In this document: positions 17,899 to 25,166 of the stretch, in pieces
How the letters are laid out: each line of letters starts with the position of its first letter
How positions within the stretch are numbered: position 1 is the first letter of the stretch
DNA from: Bin80 sp965220365
GTDB taxonomy: Bacteria; Bacteroidota; Rhodothermia; Rhodothermales; Bin80
Reading direction: 5' to 3'
Assembly (NCBI GenBank): GCA_965220365.1
Contig: OZ244823.1
Span: forward strand, 682,001 to 746,000
DNA length: 64,000 nt
Position numbers and translations under genes: made by a program
Notes under the pieces: generated by a model
Databases searched by the model: none
Told to the model about the DNA's origin: nothing
What the model saw: the letters and a program-made list of their open reading frames with translations, nothing else

Positions 17899-19302
17899 GG
17901 GTCTTCACCCATTATTGTGATCGGATCTGTAAATTTAGGCAAATTGGGAATAAGGCGGTCATGATTTGGGATCATTTTCCATTTGTTTCTGGTCGTCATT
18001 CCGAGGAGATTAACCAAAGCAGATACGCATACAATGAAAACGAATCAAGAGGGCGTCCGCGGGAGTTTAGGTCTGGGCTCACCGTGGGAGATTCTATCGG
18101 ATGAGTATGATAATCCAGATCGTGTACGACGGGTCATGTTAACCTGCTCGGATACGTCTTCGCTGGCCTGTCCGCAGTGTAAGGAGGTTTGTCCATTTTA
18201 TGATTTGCGCACGGCGCGTTCCTGGCGTCATCTTGATACGTGTACGTATCGTACGGAACTGATCGCCCGAATCCCGCGGGTAAAATGTCCTGCGCATGGG
18301 GTTCGGACGGTGGAGGTTCCCTGGGCTTCGCCGAGTTCCCGGTTCACCTATGGTTTTGAAGAGATGGTGATTGGCTGGCTTCGTGAGGCGAGTGTATCGG
18401 CGGTGTCTCGCCAGCTTGGGGTGGGCTGGAAAGCGGTCTCACGGATCATGGAGCATGCGGTAGCACGTGGACTTGATCGCAGACAAACGGAGATCATTCC
18501 GCACATTTGCGTGGATGAGACCTCCTTTCGCAAGCGGCACAAATACGTGACGATCGTGTCCAATGCGAAGTCAGGTCAGGTCCTGTATGTGGGGATCGGT
18601 CGCACGAAAGATGTGCTAAAGCACTGGTATCAACGTCTCAGCTCCGAACAATTGGCGGGAATTGAGAGCGTGAGCATGGACATGTGGCCCGCCTACGTGT
18701 CGTCCACCTTCGCGTGTGTTCCCGATGCAGAGAAGAAGATTGCGTTTGACCGGTTTCATGTGGCGAAGTATCTGGGGGAGGCCGTGGACAAAGTGCGCCG
18801 CCAGGAGCACAAGGCGCTACGCGCCGAAGGCGACACAACCCTCACCGGAAGTAAGTACGACTGGCTAACGAACCGGGAAAATATGTCCAAGAAGCAGAAA
18901 AAGCGGTTCCAGTCGTTGAAGAACAGTTCATTGAAAACTGCCCGGGCATGGGCAATCAAGGAGATGGCCCGGAATCTATGGCATTATGTGCATCCCACCT
19001 GGGCCCGCAAGGGCTGGGAAAAGTGGCTCTCCTGGGCCATGCGCTGCCGCTTGGAGCCGGTGAAGGAAGCCGCCAAAACCATTAAAAAACATCTGTGGGG
19101 AACCATCAATGCGATTATTCTCAAGGTTAGTAATGGCCCGGCCGAAAGCATCAACAGCCGCATAAAAACCGTCAAAGTACGCTCCCGTGGATTCCGAAAT
19201 AATGAACGATTTGCCACCGCCATTTACTTCCATCTCGGAGGGCTGGACCTCTCCCCCAGAATGCAGTGAAAATCATGTTTTCACAAAATTGGCACAAGAA
19301 CC
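17899..19302 (+). mobile_element. ISL3-family insertion sequence, type A, copy 2 (1404 bp)
   Basis: Complete element with imperfect terminal inverted repeats (GGGTCTTCACCC... left, revcomp GGTTCTTGTGCC... right). It is flanked by an exact 8-bp direct repeat TTAGAGAA (17891-17898 and 19303-19310), the duplication length known for the ISL3 family. It sits in inverted orientation relative to copy 1 at 5452-6855 and is nearly identical to it. It disrupts a NYN-domain gene. Confidence 0.96.
18034..19269 (+). CDS. ISL3-family transposase (element A, copy 2)
   Basis: 411-aa transposase, with the same structure as copy 1: Cys-rich N-terminus (CPQCKEVCPFYD), a helical region, then the DDE core with HICVDETSFRKRH, SVSMDMWPAY and NGPAESINSR. 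It is intact and has full family length. The start at 18034 (MKTNQEG) is preferred over the frame opening at 17983 by alignment with the B-type transposase. One amino-acid change from copy 1 was seen (threonine in GTINAI). Confidence 0.93.
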   Translation: MKTNQEGVRGSLGLGSPWEILSDEYDNPDRVRRVMLTCSDTSSLACPQCKEVCPFYDLRTARSWRHLDTCTYRTELIARIPRVKCPAHGVRTVEVPWASPSSRFTYGFEEMVIGWLREASVSAVSRQLGVGWKAVSRIMEHAVARGLDRRQTEIIPHICVDETSFRKRHKYVTIVSNAKSGQVLYVGIGRTKDVLKHWYQRLSSEQLAGIESVSMDMWPAYVSSTFACVPDAEKKIAFDRFHVAKYLGEAVDKVRRQEHKALRAEGDTTLTGSKYDWLTNRENMSKKQKKRFQSLKNSSLKTARAWAIKEMARNLWHYVHPTWARKGWEKWLSWAMRCRLEPVKEAAKTIKKHLWGTINAIILKVSNGPAESINSRIKTVKVRSRGFRNNERFATAIYFHLGGLDLSPRMQ

Positions 19303-19452
19303 TTAGAGAATTAGCGACAGTGTGAGGGTTGAGCTTCAGGTAAACACGATCCAACTTCTTACCAAATAGCTCTTGAGAACCTTGGGCAAATAGGTAACCA
19401 GCATCAACAAAGACGGCAACACGATTCATTCAGTGTGAATTTTCAGAGAGAA

Positions 19453-19482
19453 ATAAAATAAAAAAGGCCTCGAGGCGAGGCC
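19453..19482 (-). terminator. Rho-independent terminator-like hairpin in the NYN gene leader
   Basis: On the minus strand GGCCTCG, loop CCT, CGAGGCC (19482-19466) is followed at once by TTTTTATTTTATTT. It lies only 24-53 bases before the NYN start codon, so it either ends transcription from further upstream or attenuates the NYN gene. The stem is 7 bp, perfect and GC-rich. Confidence 0.7.
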
Positions 19483-19972
19483 AGGGTAGATGTCACCCAA
19501 GGTAGTGTAAGGGGTGACAACCGCTTGTACGTACATCTGATCAAAGGTTCCCAAAAAGTATCGTAACCCAAAAAGTGACGATAGACGTACGTTTGATTCA
19601 AGGTTCCGACTTAGCTTTGATTATGCTAGAAACTTAGAGCTTTCTGACCGCAATATGGAAGTGGATGCCGCTTAAGGTTTGGTTCTCTACTTAGTGATGA
19701 CAGAACGATAATTCTCTGGCTGGCATTATTTGAGAGTACTCCACAACTTTCGCAGTAGAACTTCCGAACATTTATTTGTTGCATCTCGTGCTTGGGTGCC
19801 CAAAACGAATAGTGTATCTGCTCGGCGACACTTAGGGGCAATATGACACACTATCCACACGGATGGTGGGGACTCGTCAAGTAACCACCGTGAAGAGGTG
19901 AAGGATTCCTCCCCTCAACATGTTCAATTTCTGCAGAAGACGCTGCGTATCGCGACTGAAAGTATATGGCTG
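19483..19972. other. Intergenic region with a short imperfect tandem repeat
   Basis: No gene supported. Two imperfect copies of a roughly 40-bp unit lie at about 19527-19570 and 19570-19612: ACGTACATCTGATCAAAGG versus ACGTACGTTTGATTCAAGG, each next to an AAAAAGT-containing block. On the minus strand these precede the terminator-like hairpin and the NYN gene, so they could be part of its leader RNA or operator. Confidence 0.4.
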
Positions 19973-20557
19973 CTACTGAACGACCGTAAAGGAAACGCTT
20001 GCCATTGTATGCTCCCACGTCATGGAAAGCACGCCGCCTTCTTCCGTCACATCGAAAAACCCAATCGTGAATTGGTCTGCACTGTGAGTCGTCTCACTCA
20101 CCGTCATGGGAACACGCACGACATCTTTGTCAGCAGTATAGCCATAGGCTCCCCAGATTCCTTCACCGGGAGCTCTGCCAGATTCTTTGGCTGCGTGCGT
20201 GGAAAGAATAAAGGTCCAGCCATCTTGGCTTAAATCAACGAATACACTGTATTCACCGGCTGCGATCTCCACATCACCAATCATGAGGGGAACCTCCGTG
20301 TGCAACCTTGTTGACTTGTTCGCACCCGCACGCCAAACGGGTGCAGGCCCGGTCACCATCGTACCATAATCTTCGTCAGAACCGAAGATTCCTGTGCGAC
20401 CACGAAGGATTGGGCGCCCATAATCAACAATGATCCACGCTTCTCCAATTTGCGTTGATGCCTCACCGCGAGGGGAGGATGGTCGTTGAGAAAACGCGTC
20501 GCTGGCTCCAAACAAGAGAAATGCCAGTAAGAAGATTGCAGTGCTAAATCGGTACAT
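19973..20557 (-). CDS. DUF2911-family exported protein
   Basis: 194 aa with an N-terminal signal peptide (MYRFSTAIFLLAFLLFGASD, then AFSQ). The mature domain shows the DUF2911 hallmark DYGRPILRGRTGIFGS and VWRAGANKSTRLHTEVPL, with the glycine-rich beta pattern IAAGEYSVFVDLSQDGWTF. DUF2911 proteins are common in Bacteroidota-Rhodothermota periplasms; the function is unknown. It has its own upstream region of about 330 bp and no close operon partner. Complete. Confidence 0.9.
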   Translation of the reverse strand: MYRFSTAIFLLAFLLFGASDAFSQRPSSPRGEASTQIGEAWIIVDYGRPILRGRTGIFGSDEDYGTMVTGPAPVWRAGANKSTRLHTEVPLMIGDVEIAAGEYSVFVDLSQDGWTFILSTHAAKESGRAPGEGIWGAYGYTADKDVVRVPMTVSETTHSADQFTIGFFDVTEEGGVLSMTWEHTMASVSFTVVQ

Positions 20558-20888
20558 GAGAGTGTGTAAGAGAGATGTTTTTCGGCCCTATCAACGCAGG
20601 GGCCGCGCTCCTGTTTCCTTGATCAGTTTCCCAGTGCCAAAATGTCTGATGCTGCATATGTATTGACATCCGGCTCCCAGCCACACGACGGGAATCAGGA
20701 GTCGTTCTGCGATTTTTCGCGTCAGTGCTACCACGTTTATCACAGATCTGTAAAGTATACGTAGGACGAGTCACCCTGTAATCTTTTCACGCCAGTTGGG
20801 GCAAATTTCAGCCTGGATCCAGCTCATACAGTGACATTGCTGCTGCGCCTCACCCCCACGTTCTGCGCCGATCCTGAGTCCGTTGCAA
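20558..20888. other. Intergenic region between DUF2911 and SPOR genes
   Basis: 331 bp, both neighbours on the minus strand. I see no gene. The left end should hold the DUF2911 promoter. Nothing structured stands out. Confidence 0.4.
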
Positions 20889-21455
20889 CTACTCTATCGG
20901 AGTTCCAATAATTACCATGTCTGGTGCGATAAATGCACTGGCATAACTTTTCTCAACCACTTCCAAGAAGCGCTCGGCATCATCTTGACTGATAAAGTTT
21001 CCGATCCGAACGCGATAATAAGGAGCGCGGAAATCCTGGTATACCGGCGGCTCTGATTCAATTTGCGGATACAACTCATGCAGTGAGTCGTCCTCGACAA
21101 AATCCCGCCACCATGCCAAAGCATCTTCGACCACTTGGTCTGCTTCCTGTTTGTCCAGTGTGGATAGAATCTGAATTCGAAAACCAGATTGCTCATCCGA
21201 AGGGTCGAATAACAGCAGATCAGCAGAGAGCAGCACTTCGGGAACGTCATGTTGGATCATGTTTGAAGGGTCCTCTAACCGTTCCTGGTACGCTTCTGGA
21301 TTGAAGTCCTCATACTCGGTCCAGTCAATCGGCACTTCGTCCCCGACCTTTGTGTCCATCGTATCAACAAGCGACCTTGATCCCGGAGCAGAGCAGCCGA
21401 CTGTGCTAAGCAACAAGAGTATCAGGATCCAGCCACGATTACAATCAGACGTCAT
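20889..21455 (-). CDS. SPOR-domain lipoprotein
   Basis: 188 aa. The lipoprotein signal ends in STVGCSAPGS, with the lipidated cysteine at about 21. An acidic linker (WTEYEDFNPEAYQERLEDP) leads to a C-terminal SPOR fold: GFRIQILSTLDKQEAD and YYRVRIGNFISQDDAERFLE, the two beta-alpha repeats expected for peptidoglycan-glycan binding. It is likely attached to the outer membrane and located at division sites, by family analogy. The ATG overlaps the deoC stop by four bases (ATGA), so it is translated as the second gene of a deoC operon, an unrelated but tightly coupled neighbour. Confidence 0.88.
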   Translation of the reverse strand: MTSDCNRGWILILLLLSTVGCSAPGSRSLVDTMDTKVGDEVPIDWTEYEDFNPEAYQERLEDPSNMIQHDVPEVLLSADLLLFDPSDEQSGFRIQILSTLDKQEADQVVEDALAWWRDFVEDDSLHELYPQIESEPPVYQDFRAPYYRVRIGNFISQDDAERFLEVVEKSYASAFIAPDMVIIGTPIE

Positions 21456-22141
21456 TTCATTCCTTGGATAATTGCTACCGAAGCACTGGCCCCAATCCTG
21501 CTTGCTCCCGCTCGAATCATCGCCAGTGCTTCAGTACCCGTTCGTATTCCACCGGATGCCTTGATGCCAAGAGTACTCCCAACCGCGTCAAACATCAGGG
21601 CAACATCTTTTTCGGTGGCTCCTCCACCCGCGTATCCCGTTGAGGTTTTGACATAATCTGCACCAGCATCGCTCACTAAACGGCATGCTGTGTGCTTTTC
21701 TTCATCTGTAAGTAGAACACATTCAAGAATCACCTTCACCAGGGCAGTGCCCTCACAAATTCGGACAACTGCCTCAATATCTTTTTCGACATCCTTGTAT
21801 AAGCCGCTTTTCAGCAACCCCACCGCCATGACCATATCAACTTCGGTTGCTCCCTCCTCAACAGCAAGCGATGCTTCCTTGGCTTTTGCAGTAGTACAAC
21901 TGTTTCCATGTGGAAATCCTAGCACTGTGCAGACTGCCGGAGATTTTTCCTGGAGCATCAATTTAGCTTCCTTAACGTAGCACGGGGGAACACACACACT
22001 GGCAAACTCATATCCGGCGGCTTCCTGACAAAGAACGTTTACATCTTTGATCGTAGTATCAGGCCCGAGTTTGGTATGATCAATCATCCCAGCCAATTCA
22101 ACTGCATTCAAGTCTGAGGTATTGAGGCGTATATCACTCAT
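21452..22141 (-). CDS. deoC: Deoxyribose-phosphate aldolase
   Basis: 229-aa class I aldolase cleaving 2-deoxyribose 5-phosphate to glyceraldehyde 3-phosphate and acetaldehyde in deoxynucleoside catabolism. Visible family features are AGMIDHTKLGPD near the N-terminus, a KVILECVLL strand, the Schiff-base lysine in DYVKTSTGYAGGGAT, and the phosphate-binding GIKASGGIRTGTEAL and GASRIGASASV. Full length, no lesions. It is divergent from the BtuF-like gene with about 70 bp between starts, and its last bases overlap the SPOR lipoprotein start. Confidence 0.95.
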   Translation of the reverse strand: MSDIRLNTSDLNAVELAGMIDHTKLGPDTTIKDVNVLCQEAAGYEFASVCVPPCYVKEAKLMLQEKSPAVCTVLGFPHGNSCTTAKAKEASLAVEEGATEVDMVMAVGLLKSGLYKDVEKDIEAVVRICEGTALVKVILECVLLTDEEKHTACRLVSDAGADYVKTSTGYAGGGATEKDVALMFDAVGSTLGIKASGGIRTGTEALAMIRAGASRIGASASVAIIQGMK

Positions 22142-22208
22142 TCGAGGAAATAAGGATTCCCTGTTATAACTTCTGATCTGTCTACGGGTGCCATCCGCCC
22201 AATTCTCA

Positions 22209-23090
22209 ATGCGTCAAATCTGTTTGCTTTTCCTGGTTATTACCGGCTGTTCGGCCAGCTTGGAGGGGGAACGTACCATTCAGGATGATCTAGGTCGCAC
22301 TGTAGAGATACCCCATAGCATTGAGAGGGTTGTCCCTTTGGCACCTAATATCACAGAACTTCTCTTTGCCTCTGGGGCTGGATCAAAAGTCGTCGGGGTA
22401 TCAGCCTATGACGATTTCCTCCCTGAGGTTGATTCACTGCCCCAGTACAGTGTCATCCCAATGGATTTTGAAGCTATCGTTGCTCTTGACGTAGACCTGG
22501 TCTTTGCAAGCGAGCAGGTGAACAATCCAAAGGATGCGGATACTTTTGCAGCAGTAGGAATTCCTGTCTACTTTGTTGCTGTAAATACACTCGAAGACTT
22601 AACGAGGGCAATGCGGGATCTGGGCGAACTACTCGGTACATCAGAGACCGCACACAAGCGTGCAACACAGCTTGAAGACTCGCTCGCCCAACTCGCTGTG
22701 CTGACGGCAAATCTATCCGAAAAACCGGACGTACTGTTTTTGGTAGAGACGGCCACATTGTACGCTTTCGGGCAGGGAAGCTATATTCACGACATAATTG
22801 ATATAGCTGGCGGTCATAGCATCACGAAGACCCAATCCATACGGTTTCCTATCCTGACAGATGAGTTCGTTTTGGCCTCCGATCCAGATGTGATTGTAGG
22901 TTCATTTGGCCCTGGATTCGAGAAGGCCAAGCTGCTTGCACATCATCCGGCCTGGGATATCTTATCGGCCATTGTTTCCGACCAGGTCTTTGGACTTGAC
23001 CCTGCCATTTTACGGCCTGGTCCGCGTCTCGTGGCAGGGTCCTGGGAGCTCGCACGGGTGTTGCATCCTGAAGCTGTGACGAATCCATGA
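22209..23090 (+). CDS. ABC transporter substrate-binding lipoprotein, BtuF/FhuD-like
   Basis: 293 aa from the ATG at 22209. Signal peptide MRQICLLFLVITGCSAS, with the lipobox ending in T-G-C; the frame is open seven codons further up. The periplasmic-binding fold of the cobalamin/iron-siderophore class is shown by DDLGRTVEIPHSIERVVPLA, NITELLFASGAGSKVVGV, VDLVFASEQ and DPDVIVGSFGP. It captures a corrinoid or ferric chelate and delivers it to the permease. The next gene (BtuC-like) starts four bases before this one ends (ATGA). The cognate ATPase gene does not follow. Confidence 0.88.
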   Translation: MRQICLLFLVITGCSASLEGERTIQDDLGRTVEIPHSIERVVPLAPNITELLFASGAGSKVVGVSAYDDFLPEVDSLPQYSVIPMDFEAIVALDVDLVFASEQVNNPKDADTFAAVGIPVYFVAVNTLEDLTRAMRDLGELLGTSETAHKRATQLEDSLAQLAVLTANLSEKPDVLFLVETATLYAFGQGSYIHDIIDIAGGHSITKTQSIRFPILTDEFVLASDPDVIVGSFGPGFEKAKLLAHHPAWDILSAIVSDQVFGLDPAILRPGPRLVAGSWELARVLHPEAVTNP

Positions 23091-24103
23091 ACCGCTGGAT
23101 AACTGCATTACTTCTTTTGGCACTTTTTAGTGTTATGGTCTCGGTAAGCATGGGAAGAGAGGTGTCGTTTACCGAAGCACTGTCGGTACTGTGGTATCAT
23201 GTTACATTTGGATACGGTGCCGCTCCAGATCCTATTGCAGACCGTATTGTTTGGCAGCTTCGTCTTCCTCGTGCCGTACTTGCCCTGATTGTGGGAGGTG
23301 GACTCGGAATCATTGGTGCTGCAATGCAGACCTTGGTCCGTAATCCGCTGGCAGAGCCATATATCCTGGGAATCTCCAGTGGCGCAACTGCAGGTGCATC
23401 ATTGTTCTATCTGGGCTTTTTGCCTCCTCTGATTTCAAAAGCACTTTCAATGCCCATTGCCGCATTCGCAGGAGGATTATGTGCAATCCTCATCGTCTAC
23501 AGTGTCGCGGGTAGCCGAGGGCATCTGTCTGTGACACGACTGCTTTTGGCCGGGGTTGCTGTTGCATCTCTGATGGGTGCCATTGCCTCCTTTATCACCC
23601 TGTCTTCTCCCGATCCAGATAAACTGAGATCGGTCTTGTTCTGGTTTCTGGGCTCACTCCATTTGGCGACGTGGAGTGCGCTCATCTGGCCTTCAATTGC
23701 CGTCTCGATCGGTCTTGTCGTATTACTTGTGTTAGCGCGGCCGTTGGATGGGATGCTGACGGGCGATGAGTCGGCCCATTCCCTCGGTGTGCCGGTTGAG
23801 TCTGTGAAACGAATCCTGATTGTTCTGGCTTCGCTCGTGACCGGATCAATCGTTGCCGCAAGTGGAGCAATTGGGTTTGTGGGGTTGATTGTTCCTCACG
23901 CCGTCCGTTCCTTCACCGGCGTGACCCATCGACGGGTATTACCGGCAAGTTTTATCGCCGGAGCAATTTTTCTTCTCTGGGCAGATCTTGCAGCCAGAGC
24001 CCTTTTGCCCGGTGCACAATTGCCGGTTGGCATTGTTACAGCGCTTTGTGGCGTGCCATTCTTCCTGATACTTCTCCGTCAAAATCGTCATGGTTTTGGA
24101 TGA
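23087..24103 (+). CDS. ABC transporter permease, BtuC/FecCD family
   Basis: 338 aa, about nine to ten membrane segments. FecCD hallmarks are VWQLRLPRAVLALIVGGGLG, GAAMQTLVRNPLAEPYILG with SSGATAGA, LLLAGVAVASL, and the cytoplasmic coupling region ASGAIGFVGLIVPHAVR. It forms the transmembrane channel of a vitamin B12 or siderophore importer with the preceding binding protein, and the genes overlap by four bases. The expected third gene (ATPase) is missing here, and the next gene is a prenyl synthase after a 60-bp gap. The ATPase may be encoded elsewhere. Confidence 0.92.
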   Translation: MNRWITALLLLALFSVMVSVSMGREVSFTEALSVLWYHVTFGYGAAPDPIADRIVWQLRLPRAVLALIVGGGLGIIGAAMQTLVRNPLAEPYILGISSGATAGASLFYLGFLPPLISKALSMPIAAFAGGLCAILIVYSVAGSRGHLSVTRLLLAGVAVASLMGAIASFITLSSPDPDKLRSVLFWFLGSLHLATWSALIWPSIAVSIGLVVLLVLARPLDGMLTGDESAHSLGVPVESVKRILIVLASLVTGSIVAASGAIGFVGLIVPHAVRSFTGVTHRRVLPASFIAGAIFLLWADLAARALLPGAQLPVGIVTALCGVPFFLILLRQNRHGFG

Positions 24104-24164
24104 TATTCTCATGAGGAATCGATACGTGAGCCCTAGCCAAATCTCTTAACGCATTACTGCATAG

Positions 24165-25160
24165 ATGGAGGAAAACCGGAAGGAACCAGTGGTCGCGGTG
24201 CGGGACTTTCAATCCGTTGTGGAGGACGACCTGAAGGAATTTTCTCGCCATTTCAAGGCGGCCATGCGTGTGGAACACGGGCTGCTAAACTTGGTGCTGC
24301 AGTACTTTCTGCGTCAGAAGGGTAAACGGATCCGGCCACTACTGGTACTTCTGACTGCTAAAACATGTGGGGGTATCCGCGAGCGGAGTTATCGCGCTGC
24401 TGCGCTTGTTGAACTGCTTCATACTGCTACACTTGTGCACGACGATGTGGTAGATAAATCAGAAAAACGGCGGGGCGCCTTTTCCATCAACGCACTCTGG
24501 GGCAATAAGGTAGCCGTTCTGCTTGGAGACTACTTTCTGAGCCGTGGTTTACTCCTGGCACTGGAGCATGATGACTTCGATCTGTTGCGGGTTCTCAGTG
24601 ACGCAGTAAGACGTATGAGTGAGGGGGAGCTCCGCCAGGTGCAGCGTGCTCGCAAGATGGATGTTGATGAAGAATCCTACTACAGGATCATTTCGGACAA
24701 AACGGCCTCGCTCCTGTCCGCATGTACACGCTGTGGTGCATTAAGTGCGGGTGCGGACGAACAGAGCCTGAAGGCTATGGGAGAATATGGGGAGCAGTTG
24801 GGGCTGGCATTCCAGATTCGGGATGACCTCTTTGATTTTGGGACGCAGGAAGTTGGGAAGCCTGTGGGAGCGGACCTTCAAAAGAAACTGGTGACGCTTC
24901 CCCTGATCCATGCACTTGAAGTAGCGGACTCCTCCGAGCGGAAGCGAATCCTGAAAATTATACGCACAGGTAAACAGTCAAAAGAAAGTCGGCAGATCAT
25001 TCTCGAGTTTGTCAAGTCAACCGGAGGACTCGCCTACGCGCAGGAGCGTATGAAGGATCATGTGAGAGCGGCACAATCGTTACTGGAAATTTTTCCCGAC
25101 TCCGAGGCTCGCAGAGCCATGCATGCACTCAGCCACTACGTGGTCTCGCGGAAAAAATAA
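24165..25160 (+). CDS. Polyprenyl diphosphate synthase (octa/heptaprenyl type)
   Basis: 331-aa trans-isoprenyl diphosphate synthase extending allylic diphosphates with isopentenyl diphosphate, probably for the menaquinone side chain. KGKRIRPLLVLLTAK, the first aspartate-rich motif LVHDDVVDKSEKRRG, GNKVAVLLGDYFLSRG, and the second aspartate-rich motif FQIRDDLFDFG are all present and in order, followed by KPVGADLQKKLVTLPLIHAL. Long-chain specificity is inferred from overall similarity, not proven. It follows the BtuC-like gene in the same direction and converges with the GWxTD gene (six bases between stops). Confidence 0.92.
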   Translation: MEENRKEPVVAVRDFQSVVEDDLKEFSRHFKAAMRVEHGLLNLVLQYFLRQKGKRIRPLLVLLTAKTCGGIRERSYRAAALVELLHTATLVHDDVVDKSEKRRGAFSINALWGNKVAVLLGDYFLSRGLLLALEHDDFDLLRVLSDAVRRMSEGELRQVQRARKMDVDEESYYRIISDKTASLLSACTRCGALSAGADEQSLKAMGEYGEQLGLAFQIRDDLFDFGTQEVGKPVGADLQKKLVTLPLIHALEVADSSERKRILKIIRTGKQSKESRQIILEFVKSTGGLAYAQERMKDHVRAAQSLLEIFPDSEARRAMHALSHYVVSRKK

Positions 25161-25166
25161 TCAAAC

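Larger units (their letters stand above)
17891..19310. repeat. 8-bp target-site duplication around element A copy 2
   Basis: TTAGAGAA occurs immediately left (17891-17898) and right (19303-19310) of the element. Deleting the element plus one copy restores the interrupted reading frame, confirming the exact borders. Confidence 0.95.
17235..19429 (-). pseudogene. NYN-domain (LabA/DUF88-like) protein gene split by an IS element
   Basis: The gene starts at 19429 (MNRVAVFVDAGYLFAQG) and is interrupted at codon 43 by element A copy 2. Reading 19429-19303 and then 17890-17235, that is, removing the element and one TTAGAGAA copy, gives an unbroken 260-aa frame across the junction (HTVANSLKDFAESTTGLELL). 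NYN motifs are visible: FVDAGYL with the first aspartate, LLRIYWYDG, KGVDSLIVTDM, and CILLGGDEDLRVGV. Such proteins are PIN-like predicted RNases. The C-terminal part has a charged helix-rich tail. As it stands only a 5' stub and an IS-initiated 3' frame remain, so it is inactivated in this genome, recently judging by the perfect duplication. Confidence 0.9.

Noticed and set aside
17120..19880. GTGTGGATAG at about 17140 and its inverse at about 19855 as ends of a larger transposon around the NYN gene
   Set aside because: Only about a dozen bases match, with no flanking duplication and no transposase other than the ISL3-type copy, whose borders are already fixed.
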